From: Lysobacterales bacterium
Lineage (GTDB): Bacteria; Pseudomonadota; Gammaproteobacteria; Xanthomonadales; Wenzhouxiangellaceae
DNA: 64,000 nt
Direction: 5' to 3'
Assembly (NCBI GenBank): GCA_002722315.1
Contig: PBLG01000007.1
Location: forward strand, 71,838-135,837
The translations under genes were made by a program, and so were the position numbers. Of the stretch, positions 1 through 7,737 are shown in pieces. The number at the start of each line of letters is the position of its first letter. The stretch's first letter is position 1. The notes beneath the pieces are model-generated. The model did no database searches. It saw only the letters and a program-made list of their open reading frames with translations, and was not told where the DNA came from.

Positions 1-52
1 GCCATTCGGTGCCGATTCGCGGATCCAGGATCCGGACTTCGAGCTCCCTCAT
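1..52 (-). CDS. dut: dUTP diphosphatase, N-terminal fragment
   Basis: Only the first 17 codons are inside the window. Read on the minus strand from the ATG at 52, they give [17 protein letters not shown], which matches the usual Dut start (a beta strand followed by 'ILDPR.G'). The enzyme hydrolyses dUTP to dUMP and pyrophosphate, supplying thymidylate synthesis and keeping uracil out of DNA. Its ATG overlaps the TGA of coaBC (ATGA), so the two are probably translationally coupled; coaBC-dut is a common gammaproteobacterial order. The gene runs off the left edge of the window. Confidence 0.85.
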   Translation of the reverse strand, partial: MRELEVRILDPRIGTEW

Positions 53-1269
53 TCGGACTGACTCCCTCTGGCTTGCATTCTTTCGGCGATGACATCGACC
101 AGTTTTCGACCCAGCTCGCGCTTGGACGCCGACCCCAGGTCCCATTCCCGGTCGCTGGAGTAGACCACCAGCGAATTCCGGCAGGCGTCGAAACCGCAGT
201 CGTCGCCTACCCTGTTGGCCGCGATCAGGTCGAGATTCTTGGCGGCCAGCTTGCCGCGCGCGTTTTCGGCCACGTCGCTCGTTTCGGCCGCAAAGCCGAC
301 CACGAAAGGTCGCGGCGACAGCCCCGCGACTTCTCGCACTATATCCGGATTCGGCACCAACTCCAACGCCATGCTGTCGCCGCTGCGCTTGATCTTCTGC
401 TCGCTGCGCGACGCCGGTCGATAGTCTGCCACGGCGGCGACCGAAACGAAACCGTCGGCCGGAAGCGCCGCCAGCACCGCATCGCGCATTTCGGCGGCCG
501 TCCTGACGTCGACGCGCCGAATTCCCCCGCGCGTCGACAGGTGGACGGGACCGGCGATCAGCGTCACCTCGGCGCCGGCGTCGGCCAGCGCTTCGGCCAC
601 CGCAAAGCCCATCCTGCCCGACGACCGGTTGCCGATGAAGCGGACCGGATCCAGTGCCTCGTATGTGGGTCCGGCAGTGACGACGAATCGCCTGCTGGCC
701 AGGCTTTCGCTTCCCGTGGCCACGGCTGCCGCTATCTCGTCGGGTGCCAGCATGCGACCGTAGCCCTCTTCGCCGCAGGCCTGGCTGCCCGAATCGGGCC
801 CCAGCATCCGGGCGCCGCGGTCCTCGAGCGTCTCGACATTGCGCCGCACCGCCGGGTGATCCCACATCACGTGGTTCATCGCCGGGGCCAGCCACAGCCG
901 GGCGCGGCTGGCCAGCACCGTGGTGGTCAGCAGGTCGTCGGCCATGCCGCCGGCGAGCCGGGCCAGCAGGTCGGCCGTGGCCGGCGCGACCACGATGTCG
1001 TCGGCCCAGCGGGCCAGCTCGATGTGGCCCATGCCGGCCTCGGCCTCGACATCCAGCAACGTTTCATGCACCCGGTGGCCGCTGACCGCCTGAAGCGTCA
1101 GCGGGGTGATGAATTCCTTTGCCCCGCGGGTCATGGCGACGCGCACCTCGCAGCCGCGCTCGCGCAGGCGGCGCACCAGCTCGGGCGCCTTGTAGGCCGC
1201 GATTCCCGCAGATACGCCGACCAGTACGTGCCGGGGCCTGTCGTCGCTTTCGGATGAATTTCGGCTCAT
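49..1269 (-). CDS. coaBC: Bifunctional phosphopantothenoylcysteine decarboxylase / phosphopantothenate-cysteine ligase
   Basis: 406 residues, the normal size for the fused Dfp/CoaBC enzyme of coenzyme A synthesis in the cytoplasm. The N-terminal flavoprotein half (CoaC, about residues 14-190) shows the 'PAMN.VMW' loop and the substrate clamp '[10 protein letters not shown]' with the catalytic cysteine. The C-terminal half (CoaB, about 195-400) starts with '[21 protein letters not shown]', slightly modified from the CTP/substrate-binding consensus, and contains 'AAVADYRP' and 'KIKR'. CoaB joins cysteine to 4'-phosphopantothenate with CTP and CoaC decarboxylates the product. It overlaps dut downstream by 4 nt, and radC is divergent at 1364, leaving a 94-nt shared promoter region. 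Confidence 0.97.
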   Translation of the reverse strand: MSRNSSESDDRPRHVLVGVSAGIAAYKAPELVRRLRERGCEVRVAMTRGAKEFITPLTLQAVSGHRVHETLLDVEAEAGMGHIELARWADDIVVAPATADLLARLAGGMADDLLTTTVLASRARLWLAPAMNHVMWDHPAVRRNVETLEDRGARMLGPDSGSQACGEEGYGRMLAPDEIAAAVATGSESLASRRFVVTAGPTYEALDPVRFIGNRSSGRMGFAVAEALADAGAEVTLIAGPVHLSTRGGIRRVDVRTAAEMRDAVLAALPADGFVSVAAVADYRPASRSEQKIKRSGDSMALELVPNPDIVREVAGLSPRPFVVGFAAETSDVAENARGKLAAKNLDLIAANRVGDDCGFDACRNSLVVYSSDREWDLGSASKRELGRKLVDVIAERMQARGSQSE

Positions 1270-1363
1270 TTTCCTACCCCGATGCGGGAAGTTTGCCGAT
1301 GGTGCGCGTGGGCGCTGGAGGCCATTCTTTGCAGCCTGTCATCAATGTCGAGGGAAGAATTGT

Positions 1364-2038
1364 ATGCGAATCAATGACTGGCCACTAGGCGAGCGGCCGA
1401 GGGAACGGCTGCTGGAACACGGCCCCGGCGCGCTCAGCGACGCCGAACTGCTGGCGATCCTGCTTCGAATCGGCGCCCGCGGACGCTCGGCACTCGACCT
1501 GGCGCGCCACCTGATCGCCGAGTTCGGCGGCCTGCGGGGGCTGCTGGAAGCCGACTGCGACACGCTGTGCGAGCAGCCCGGCCTGGGGCCGGCGAAATAC
1601 GCCCAGATCCACGCAGCGCTCGAGCTTGCCCGGCGCCAGCTCAAGGCCCGGCTGAACCGCGGCGAGGCGCTGACCAGCCCGGACGCCACGCGCCGCTTCC
1701 TGTCGGCCGAACTGCGCCACCGCCCGCACGAGGTTTTCTGCGCCCTTCTCCTGGACACCCGCCACCGGGTGATCGCTTTCGAGGAACTGTTCGCCGGCAC
1801 CATAGACGCCGCCCATGTGCACCCGCGCGTGGTCGTGGAAAAGGCCCTGGCGCGCAAGGCCGCGGCAATCATCATCGCCCACAACCACCCCTCAGGCGTC
1901 GCCGAGCCCAGCCAGGCCGACCTCGCCATCACCCGGCGCCTGCGCGACGCGCTGGGCCTGGTCGACATCCGGCTGCTGGATCACTTCATCGTCGGGGATG
2001 GGGAGGTGGTGTCGCTGGCCGAAAGGGGCCTGGTTTGA
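1364..2038 (+). CDS. radC: RadC family protein (JAMM/MPN+ domain)
   Basis: 224 residues, full length for RadC. An N-terminal helix-hairpin-helix-like region (about 20-95, '[20 protein letters not shown]' at its start) is followed by the JAMM metalloprotease-like domain. The zinc-site signature 'AHNHPSG...PSQAD' lies near residues 168-183, with the upstream glutamate in 'FEELFAGT'. The family was once described as a DNA repair protein; its biochemical role is not settled. It is divergent from coaBC, an arrangement conserved in many gammaproteobacteria. Immediately after its TGA the DNA forms a long hairpin that could act as terminator. Confidence 0.95.
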   Translation: MRINDWPLGERPRERLLEHGPGALSDAELLAILLRIGARGRSALDLARHLIAEFGGLRGLLEADCDTLCEQPGLGPAKYAQIHAALELARRQLKARLNRGEALTSPDATRRFLSAELRHRPHEVFCALLLDTRHRVIAFEELFAGTIDAAHVHPRVVVEKALARKAAAIIIAHNHPSGVAEPSQADLAITRRLRDALGLVDIRLLDHFIVGDGEVVSLAERGLV

Positions 2039-2184
2039 GCCGCTCTACTGCGACGCTGCCAAGCACTGCATCTGCGGCGTTTTACTCGGTCGCGCATCCT
2101 CTACGTACAACCTCGTACGCTTGCGGTGCGCTCGGTCGTAAAACACCCCAGCTACAGCACTTGGCTGCGTCTCGCTACGAGCGG
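2039..2184. repeat. Long inverted repeat (146-bp hairpin) after radC
   Basis: The left arm 2041-2085 and right arm 2138-2184 are imperfect reverse complements. Blocks such as 'GCCAAGCACTG' pair with 'CAGCACTTGGC', and 'CGTTTTAC' with 'GTAAAACACC'. A second, weaker pairing occupies the interior (2090-2136, 'CTACGTA' against 'TCGTACG'). The first arm begins right after the radC stop codon. No open reading frame of interest lies inside. It resembles the long-hairpin dispersed repeats of other gammaproteobacteria, but no second copy was noticed in this window. Confidence 0.75.
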
Positions 2185-2201
2185 ATGGGAAGTACGGCGG
2201 C

Positions 2202-2292
2202 TTCAAGTTTCAAGTTTCAAGTTTCAAGTTTTAAGTTGTTGGTTGTTGGTTGTTGGTTTTTTGGGTGTTAGGTGTTAGGTGTTAGGTGTTAG
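2202..2292. repeat. 13-unit heptanucleotide tandem array with three motif blocks
   Basis: Read in 7-nt steps from 2202 the units are TTCAAGT x4, TTTAAGT, TGTTGGT x3, TTTTTGG, GTGTTAG x4. The period is exactly 7 throughout, although the motif changes twice. It is AT-richer than the surroundings and has no coding potential. From 2293 to 2445 nothing further was recognised. Confidence 0.9.
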
Positions 2293-2445
2293 GTGGGTTT
2301 TGATGGGTGATCTCCCGCTACGGCAACGGAGTTGTCGATTTTCTGTGGGAGGCGCATCCTGCGCCGATGAATTCAACATCGATCGTCGCCAATGCTCGCG
2401 AATGTCGAAATCTCGCTTCCCGGCTGGCGCGCTCACAGATCGTCG

Positions 2446-4113
2446 TTACTTCGAGTAGCGCGCCAGGGGGAACATGTCCAGGCGCCAAGAGATTCCGGGG
2501 TCCTTGAATTCACCCCTCATATAAGCCTGACGCGCGGATTCTGTATCGATGGTCATGCAGCCTTTTTCGTCCATGACGGAATATTTGACGGAATATTTTT
2601 GGCCCTGGAGGTCGAAAGTTTCGAGGCAGAGTTCAAGCCGGTCAGGCGCCAGACGCTTCAGTGATATCGAGGCGTCCCAAGGTTCGGGCTCGCGATCGCG
2701 CGATATGGAGATCAGCATCGAATCCCGCGGCGCCGGCGGCAACTCGACATCAGTGGCCATTTCCACTGCCCCATTGACCGTAAATTGCAGCGTGACCGAG
2801 TTGGAACTTGTCGACGCGACAGCTGTTGGTTGAACCGGATCGACTGGAGTCAAGACGAGTCGGTACGCGGTCTCGCCAGTCTCCGGGTCGCGCGTCTCGA
2901 TGCTTGCCGGCGAATCTTTTCCAATGATCATGCGCGGCGTGGCCACGACTTCGTCGTTCTTGCGGATGGTCGACGTGACGGAAAACTTCTCGTCCGGCAA
3001 CCGGGCAACGGTCACCTCGGCCGCCCAGCCCGATTCATCGTCACGGTGTTCCAGCCGCAGCGTATCGTCGGCAAGCATCCGCGGCTTTCCGCCGATGGAT
3101 GAAACGGCCGTATCGCCGGTCAGAATAAGGTTTCCGGTCTGGCTTCGGCCGTCCACGGTGACTTCGATATCGAAGGCGAATTGTTCGCCCACGCCGGCAC
3201 CTGCGCTTTCGGATTGCGGGTTGGCCGCCCAGGCAATGGTCGCCATGGCCAGCGCCAGTGCTATGGCCAGGCTGCTGCCAACCCGATGTCGCCGGGCCGA
3301 GGTATTTCTCGATTTTGCGAGCATGCGGATTCTCTCCTTGAGCGGGTGTGCTCCGAAGCCGAAAACGGGCACCGGCGAGTCGTCCTGCTGGGCAAGCAGC
3401 GCCGCAGCGTAGGCGCGGCGGGCACCGAGTCGACTGGCCAGAACCGTGGCGTCGCAGGCCAGTTCCTGGTCGTGTCGAAATCGCGTTGCGGCAATGTGGA
3501 CCAACGGATTGAACCAGAACAGGCAGCGAAAGCCGGCCGCGGCCAGGTTCCAGAACGGATCGCCCCGCTTGAGGTGCGTGTATTCATGCGCCAGCATCAG
3601 GCGCCGCTGGCGAGTGCCAAAGCGGCGTTCGAAGTCGCGCGGCAAAATCACGCTCGGGCGAAGCACGCCAAGCAGCGCGGGACCGGCGGCAAAACGGTCG
3701 GAGGCGAAGAGGCGCCGACCCGCCGGGCGCAGCGAGCCGAGCAGCCGTCTGAATCGGTTTTGACGGTACGCCAGCACAAGCAGCATCAATGCCGCACCCG
3801 CCAGCCAGGCGATGGACGCGGCAATACGCCACGAGATGGGCAACGACTGCCCGACCTCCTGCGCTGCGGCGGCAACCTGGCCAAGGCCGTCCAGCGAGAT
3901 TACGGTCCTGAAGTCCGACGCCGGAGCGACGTCGATACTGCGAGCGGGCAGGATGCTTGCGAACAACGCCAGCGGCACCAGGGTCCAGATCAGGATCGCA
4001 GCACGAATTCCGAACATGCGAACCAGCGCCGGCCGCAGGGCAAGTACCAGCACGATCGCGATGGTCGTTACCGTAGCGGCCTCGACCACCCACTGGATCA
4101 GCTCACCGCTCAT
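2446..4113 (-). CDS. BlaR1-like M56 family membrane metallopeptidase with non-penicillin-binding C-terminus
   Basis: 555 residues. The N-terminal third carries hydrophobic segments (about residues 10-30, 37-55 and 98-116). The M56 zinc peptidase site HEYTH follows at 176-180 with the downstream 'DQELACD' (about 215-221). A further membrane segment near 270-290 leads into a C-terminal extracytoplasmic region of about 250 residues. That region shows none of the SxxK/KTG motifs of the BlaR1 penicillin-sensor domain, so it probably senses something other than beta-lactams. In this family, ligand binding activates the cytosolic protease, which removes the BlaI-type repressor. The ATG at 4113 overlaps the 3' end of the repressor gene by 11 nt, fitting a signalling pair. 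No beta-lactamase gene is adjacent. Confidence 0.88.
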   Translation of the reverse strand: MSGELIQWVVEAATVTTIAIVLVLALRPALVRMFGIRAAILIWTLVPLALFASILPARSIDVAPASDFRTVISLDGLGQVAAAAQEVGQSLPISWRIAASIAWLAGAALMLLVLAYRQNRFRRLLGSLRPAGRRLFASDRFAAGPALLGVLRPSVILPRDFERRFGTRQRRLMLAHEYTHLKRGDPFWNLAAAGFRCLFWFNPLVHIAATRFRHDQELACDATVLASRLGARRAYAAALLAQQDDSPVPVFGFGAHPLKERIRMLAKSRNTSARRHRVGSSLAIALALAMATIAWAANPQSESAGAGVGEQFAFDIEVTVDGRSQTGNLILTGDTAVSSIGGKPRMLADDTLRLEHRDDESGWAAEVTVARLPDEKFSVTSTIRKNDEVVATPRMIIGKDSPASIETRDPETGETAYRLVLTPVDPVQPTAVASTSSNSVTLQFTVNGAVEMATDVELPPAPRDSMLISISRDREPEPWDASISLKRLAPDRLELCLETFDLQGQKYSVKYSVMDEKGCMTIDTESARQAYMRGEFKDPGISWRLDMFPLARYSK

Positions 4114-4471
4114 CGTCCAGCCTCTCGATCAGTTCGCGAAGCTCGTCCAGGTCGCTCTGGCTGAGCTTCCCGTGGCTGGAGAAATGCGACACCAGCGGGG
4201 CCAGCCGGCCGTCGAACAGGCGATCGACCAGGCGGCTGCTTTCGGCCAGTACCCAGGCGTCGCGCTCGATCGCCGGGCGGTACAGGAAGCGCTTGCCGTC
4301 GGGTTCGACGGCCACGGCGCCCTTGTTCCTGAGCCGGCCCAGCAAGGTCTTGACCGTCGCCTCTGACCAGTCGTTGTCGGAGCCGAGCGCGGCAAAGACA
4401 TCAGCGGCGGTGGCTGGATGACGATCCCAGAGAAACTGCATGACCTGGCTTTCGGCCTTGGAAATCTGCAT
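4103..4471 (-). CDS. BlaI/MecI/CopY family transcriptional repressor
   Basis: 122 residues, typical for the family. A winged helix-turn-helix (about 1-80) opens with 'MQISKAESQVMQFLWDRHP' and includes 'WSEATVKTLLGRLRNKGAV', the recognition helix. The C-terminal helices mediate dimerisation. In characterised systems the partner M56 protease inactivates this repressor. It is first in a two-gene operon with the M56 gene (11-nt overlap). Two identical TTTAC-N4-GTAAA dyads lie immediately upstream (4477-4519) and are the probable autoregulatory operators. The nearest target is its own operon; distant targets cannot be seen here. Confidence 0.93.
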   Translation of the reverse strand: MQISKAESQVMQFLWDRHPATAADVFAALGSDNDWSEATVKTLLGRLRNKGAVAVEPDGKRFLYRPAIERDAWVLAESSRLVDRLFDGRLAPLVSHFSSHGKLSQSDLDELRELIERLDDER

Positions 4472-4476
4472 TTGAA

Positions 4477-4519
4477 TTTACGTCTGTAAACGACAAGGCT
4501 GATGTTTACACCCGTAAAC
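4477..4519 (-). promoter_or_regulatory. Twin dyad operator of the BlaI-type repressor
   Basis: Two perfect dyads with the form TTTAC-N4-GTAAA sit at 4477-4490 and 4505-4518; the second extends to GTTTAC-N4-GTAAAC (4504-4519). Their centres are 28 bp apart, close to whole helical turns, and 6 to 48 nt upstream of the repressor ATG. BlaI/MecI operators are usually paired dyads with TACA/TGTA cores, so this is a plausible relative. Assignment to this repressor is inference from position. Confidence 0.7.
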
Positions 4520-4632
4520 GTGAATGTCAAGAAGTTTTTTCGAGTGCGGCGCTTACAGGGTGACGACCCTCAACAGAATTGGCGGGCGGCAACGCATCGG
4601 GCTGCGCCCTGATCGCGAAGCGTTAATAAAGA

Positions 4633-4718
4633 GTAGCCCGGGTAAGCGCAGCGCACCCGGGATCAATCTCGATTCGGCCACCTTTCCCGGATGCGCGCTG
4701 CGCGCTTATCCGGGCTAC
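4633..4718. repeat. REP-like palindromic repeat, copy 1
   Basis: An 86-bp element whose outer ends are inverted (GTAGCCCGGGTAAGCG... and ...CGCTTATCCGGGCTAC). Each half also contains its own small palindrome (CCCGGGTAAGCGCAGCGCACCCGGG and CCCGGATGCGCGCTGCGCGCTTATCCGGG). A second copy with the same ends is at 24718-24804. Similar 'GTAGCCCGG...GCGCAGCG' repeats are widespread in gammaproteobacterial intergenic DNA. The gap 4520-4632 holds nothing else recognisable. Confidence 0.85.
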
Positions 4719-4783
4719 AAAATCCGCGACTTCCAGCCTCGGGCGCCTGCCGCGCGGGCAATGCCGGCCTGCTGCCCCGATCT

Positions 4784-4861
4784 GCCGGATTCGGCGGGGC
4801 GCGCTCGCTGAAGGCCTCGCCACGCGTCGAACTGAAGCGAGCGCGCCCCGTTGAATCCGGC
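4784..4861. repeat. 78-bp hairpin near the rpmG terminator
   Basis: The left arm GCCGGATTCGGCGGGGCGCG... (from 4784) pairs with the right arm ...CGCGCCCCGTTGAATCCGGC (to 4861), including the perfect block CGGGGCGCGCTCGCT/AGCGAGCGCGCCCCG around a loop of about 20 nt. It lies about 45 bp beyond the rpmG terminator. Function is unknown. The stretch 4719-4783 shows nothing else. Confidence 0.65.
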
Positions 4862-4902
4862 ATCGAAGTCGAGAAACCATGCATCAACACCCCGCGAAAA
4901 CG

Positions 4903-4929
4903 AAAAACGCCGGGCGGGGCCCGGCGTTT
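4903..4929 (-). terminator. Rho-independent terminator of rpmB-rpmG
   Basis: Read on the minus strand, a 10-bp perfect stem (AAACGCCGGG at 4905-4914 with CCCGGCGTTT at 4920-4929) with a 5-nt loop is followed by a T run. It lies about 30 nt after the rpmG stop. This is a textbook intrinsic terminator for the ribosomal-protein operon. Confidence 0.9.
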
Positions 4930-4958
4930 CGAATGGGTGCAGCACGGCGGAAGCCGGA

Positions 4959-5126
4959 TTACTTGATCTTGGCTTCCTTGTACATCACATGCTTGCGCAC
5001 GACCGGATCGTACTTCTTGAACTCGAGCTTGTGCGGCGTGTTCTTTTTCTGCTTGTTGGTCGTGTAGTAGTGACCCGTCCCGGCTGAGGAGACGAGCTTG
5101 ATCTTGTCGCGGGCGCTACCTGCCAT
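4959..5126 (-). CDS. rpmG: 50S ribosomal protein L33
   Basis: 55 residues, starting [20 protein letters not shown] and ending [20 protein letters not shown] plus a final K, the complete L33 of the cysteine-free gammaproteobacterial type. It sits on the large ribosomal subunit near the E site. An AAAGGAG ribosome-binding site lies 8 nt before the ATG. It is 12 nt downstream of rpmB in the standard rpmB-rpmG operon, with a strong intrinsic terminator behind it. Confidence 0.97.
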   Translation of the reverse strand: MAGSARDKIKLVSSAGTGHYYTTNKQKKNTPHKLEFKKYDPVVRKHVMYKEAKIK

Positions 5127-5138
5127 GACGAATCTCCT

Positions 5139-5375
5139 TTAAATTTTCTGGCCGGACGCGCGCAGATCTGCCAGCACGGCGTCGATGCCTTTCTTGTCGA
5201 TGATGCGCATTCCCTTGGTGGAGAGGCGCAGCTTCACCCAGCGGTTTTCGCTTTCAACCCAGAAGCGATGGCTGTGCAGATTCGGCAGCGAGCGCTTGCG
5301 GGTACGGTTATTGGCGTGGGAAACGTTGTTCCCGACCAGCGGGCGTTTGCCGGTTACCTGGCAGACTCTGGACAT
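5139..5375 (-). CDS. rpmB: 50S ribosomal protein L28
   Basis: 78 residues, the usual length. It begins [20 protein letters not shown] and contains '[20 protein letters not shown]' and '[16 protein letters not shown]', diagnostic of L28. It is a structural protein of the large ribosomal subunit. It is first in the rpmB-rpmG operon and preceded by a sigma70-type promoter at 5450-5478. Confidence 0.97.
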   Translation of the reverse strand: MSRVCQVTGKRPLVGNNVSHANNRTRKRSLPNLHSHRFWVESENRWVKLRLSTKGMRIIDKKGIDAVLADLRASGQKI

Positions 5376-5449
5376 AACGGCAGTTCCAATTTGATGACTG
5401 AATTAGTTGCGAAACAGCCGCTGTTCGGCTATTCCAAATCGAGCCCGTC

Positions 5450-5478
5450 TTTATAGCCGAAAACCGGCCCGATTGCAA
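5450..5478 (-). promoter_or_regulatory. Sigma70-type promoter of rpmB-rpmG
   Basis: On the minus strand, TTGCAA (5473-5478) and TATAAA (5450-5455) are separated by exactly 17 bp, placing the transcription start near 5443, about 70 nt before the rpmB ATG. The match and the position in front of a highly expressed operon make this convincing. Confidence 0.75.
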
Positions 5479-5560
5479 GACTTTTGCAGGAAATCAATCA
5501 TTCAGGCGCCCTTTCCCGGCGCCGGCGCCAGGGCATCGATCGCTCACGGCGTCCCAGACA

Positions 5561-5728
5561 GGGAGCCCCTGGATGGCTCTGTGCGGAGCAGGTTGCGCAT
5601 GAGAAGTCGCAGATCGTGTGGTTCGACGTGAGTGACAGTAGCCAAAGCTACGGCCGAGCGTCGCAGCGCACGAGATGCGGCTTCTCATGCGCAACCCGCC
5701 CGTGCCGAGCCATTCAGGGGCTCCCCAA
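5561..5728. repeat. 168-bp near-complete palindrome overlapping the sco stop codon
   Basis: The whole segment folds back on a CAAA loop at 5643-5646 flanked by GTAGC/GCTAC. The outer arms are long: GGGAGCCCCTGGATGGCTC pairs with GAGCCATTCAGGGGCTCCC, and GGTTGCGCATGAGAAG with CTTCTCATGCGCAACC. The right arm contains the last codons and TGA of the Sco gene. The rest (5479-5560) is the region upstream of the rpmB promoter and shows nothing else. Confidence 0.85.
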
Positions 5729-6322
5729 CAAACGATTCAGGTCCTCGACCATCTGCGGCACCTCCAGGCTGTCGAGCAGCATCAGCCTGGGCTCCAGTTC
5801 GGCGTCGAACACGAAAATCGCCGAGCTGTGGCTCACCTCGTAGTCGCCGTTGGCGTCGGGCTCATCGTAGCCGTAGGTGATGCGGTAGCGGCGCGTGAGC
5901 GCCTGCAGCTGTTTCCGGGTGCCGGTCAGGCCCAGCATCCGGTCGCTGAACGCCCCCGTGTACTCGCCGAGCTGCGCCGGCCCGTCGCGCGCCGGGTCGA
6001 CGCTGACGAACGCCAGCTGAAGGTCCTCGCGCACCGATTCGGGCAGGCGCCGGCTGGCGGCCGCCAGCCTCGCCAGCGTGGTCGGGCAGATATCCGGGCA
6101 GTGCGTGAAGCCGAAATACATGGCCACGGGCCGGCCGGCGAACACCTCCTCGGTGACGGTGTTGCCGTTCTCGTCGGTGAGCGTGAACTCCAGTTCCTGC
6201 ATCAGGCCCGTGATGTTCTTGCCGTGCCAGCCCTCGTCGGCGCAGCCGGCCAGCAGCAGGGCCAGCACGCCCGTGATTACCATCGTCGCGGCAAGGCGGA
6301 TTCGAGCGACCGCCGGGCTCAC
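5714..6322 (-). CDS. SCO1/SenC family copper chaperone, lipoprotein
   Basis: 202 residues from a GTG at 6322 that overlaps the TGA of the upstream PCuAC gene (GTGA); an ATG 13 codons in is an alternative. The lipobox LLLAGC gives a lipidated cysteine at residue 27. The thioredoxin-fold copper site is complete: 'THCPDICPTT' and the later histidine in 'VSHSSAIF'. Sco proteins insert copper into the CuA centre of cytochrome c oxidase, or reduce its ligands, at the outer face of the inner membrane. It is last in the ctaG-pcuAC-sco operon. The final codons and TGA lie inside a long palindrome, as if a repeat had inserted at the gene end. Confidence 0.93.
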   Translation of the reverse strand: MSPAVARIRLAATMVITGVLALLLAGCADEGWHGKNITGLMQELEFTLTDENGNTVTEEVFAGRPVAMYFGFTHCPDICPTTLARLAAASRRLPESVREDLQLAFVSVDPARDGPAQLGEYTGAFSDRMLGLTGTRKQLQALTRRYRITYGYDEPDANGDYEVSHSSAIFVFDAELEPRLMLLDSLEVPQMVEDLNRLLGSP

Positions 6323-6777
6323 TGCGAAGTCACCGGCACGACCGTGAACGCGACCGGCCACTCGGCCGGCGCAATACCCTCGAATCGCAGCATGATCTCG
6401 ACCTGGTCGCCGACTTCCAGCGCGCCCCTGGGCTGCATCAGCATCAGGTGCAGGTCGCGCGGCTTGAACACCGCAGAGTCGCCGGGCAGGATCTGCACGC
6501 CGTCGGACTGGTGCTCCATCCGGGCCCGGCCGTCGCTCACGATGGTGCGGTGAATCATCACGTTGCCGAATGCCGGGGAGGTCGCACCGACCAGCCGGAT
6601 GACGTCTTCGGAATGGTTGCGGATCTCCATGTAGCCGGCCATCGGACCGCCGCCCGGCACCAGACGCACGCGCGCGTTGCCGACCTCGATCGGCGATTCC
6701 GGGGCGACCTGCCCCACCCACCAGAGCGCCCCGGCCAGCAGGACCACCAGCGCCACGATTGCACTTGCCAGTTTCAT
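6319..6777 (-). CDS. PCuAC-type periplasmic copper chaperone
   Basis: 152 residues with one N-terminal hydrophobic segment (about 4-22) acting as signal or anchor. The copper(I) site of the family, H-x10-M-x22-H-x-M, is intact: His76, Met87, His110 and Met112. PCuAC delivers Cu(I) to Sco or directly to the CuA site of cytochrome oxidase. It lies between ctaG (21-nt gap) and sco (GTGA overlap), which supports a joint role in oxidase copper loading. The oxidase genes themselves are not in this window. Confidence 0.92.
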   Translation of the reverse strand: MKLASAIVALVVLLAGALWWVGQVAPESPIEVGNARVRLVPGGGPMAGYMEIRNHSEDVIRLVGATSPAFGNVMIHRTIVSDGRARMEHQSDGVQILPGDSAVFKPRDLHLMLMQPRGALEVGDQVEIMLRFEGIAPAEWPVAFTVVPVTSQ

Positions 6778-6798
6778 CTCGTTCCTCGCACTTTCTTG

Positions 6799-7665
6799 TC
6801 AGCGTACATTTGGGTAATCGGCGGCCGGGCTTGAAGTTTTGGCCCTTGTGCCCTGGTCGGAATATATCCAGAACCGCAACACGATCAATGCGCCGACTAC
6901 GCTCATCATCGCGGCCGGAATCCAGGTGATCAGCCCGCCCAGGTGCTGGTCGGTGATCGGCGCCAAAGGCCAGGCGCGGCCGCAGACCGCGTAGACGTCG
7001 AACCAGACCCGGTCGGCGAACGTGATGCTTGCCCCGATGATGATCTGCGGCACCATCACCGCGGCCAGCAGCAGAACGCGGGTCCCGTAGCCCAGCCTGG
7101 GCGTTATTCCTCGCTTGCCGTGCTCGAACATCAGCCACCAGAACAGCAGGCCGTCCAGCGCCATCGACCAGTTCATGATCCAGTACAGGTTCGAGTTCAG
7201 CATCGCGTCGAAATGGATCTCGGGCGTGAGCCAGAACGCGATCAGCCCGACGAACAGCAGGCAGGCGATGAAAGGCTGCTGCAGGAACCGATAGACGCCG
7301 ACCCAGCCGGCTTTCAACAGGGTCCGGCGCGCGAACCAGGCCTTGATCGGCTGCGGCATTCCGCGGGCCAGCACCGCCGCCGGCATGGACAGTGCGATCA
7401 GGAACGGCGCCGCGTGGTGCAGCACCAGGTGCTGGACCCGATGGACGAAAAACATGTACTGCGACCAGTAATCGAAGCGCGTCTGGGTGACCAGGTACAT
7501 CAACAGGACGCCGATCACGAACGCCAGCACCGGCCAGAAGCCCGGCAGCTGGTCCGGACGGCTCAGGCGCAGCCCGTTCCAGTAGATCAGCAGCGATCCC
7601 CAGATCGTCAGCTGAACGAGCCAGCTGAATTCCCAGGGAACGAAAAAGAAGAAAAAGTCGGACAC
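6799..7665 (-). CDS. ctaG: Cytochrome c oxidase assembly factor CtaG (caa3 type, multi-pass)
   Basis: 288 residues with about seven membrane spans. It shows the features of the caa3-CtaG family (not the Cox11 type): 'HRVQHLVLHHAAPFLIALSM' around residue 93, 'FWLTPEIHFDAML' and 'WSMALDGLLFWWLM'. Histidines in the first motif probably bind copper. It begins the three-gene operon with PCuAC and Sco, so all three likely serve one terminal oxidase. The 5' end faces the 3' end of the XRE-DUF805 gene. Confidence 0.9.
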   Translation of the reverse strand: MSDFFFFFVPWEFSWLVQLTIWGSLLIYWNGLRLSRPDQLPGFWPVLAFVIGVLLMYLVTQTRFDYWSQYMFFVHRVQHLVLHHAAPFLIALSMPAAVLARGMPQPIKAWFARRTLLKAGWVGVYRFLQQPFIACLLFVGLIAFWLTPEIHFDAMLNSNLYWIMNWSMALDGLLFWWLMFEHGKRGITPRLGYGTRVLLLAAVMVPQIIIGASITFADRVWFDVYAVCGRAWPLAPITDQHLGGLITWIPAAMMSVVGALIVLRFWIYSDQGTRAKTSSPAADYPNVR

Positions 7666-7737
7666 GGCGCACTTGCATATCGGCAGCCGCTAATTTTACC
7701 CGCAGGCGCGTAAACGGCGCAGGTGATTCGGCGATCG

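Noticed and set aside
2202-2292. CRISPR array
   Set aside because: Units are 7 nt with no spacers and no cas genes are present.
4633-4718. Insertion-sequence remnant
   Set aside because: The element is under 90 bp, has no coding remnant and recurs with the same boundaries; a REP-like repeat fits better.
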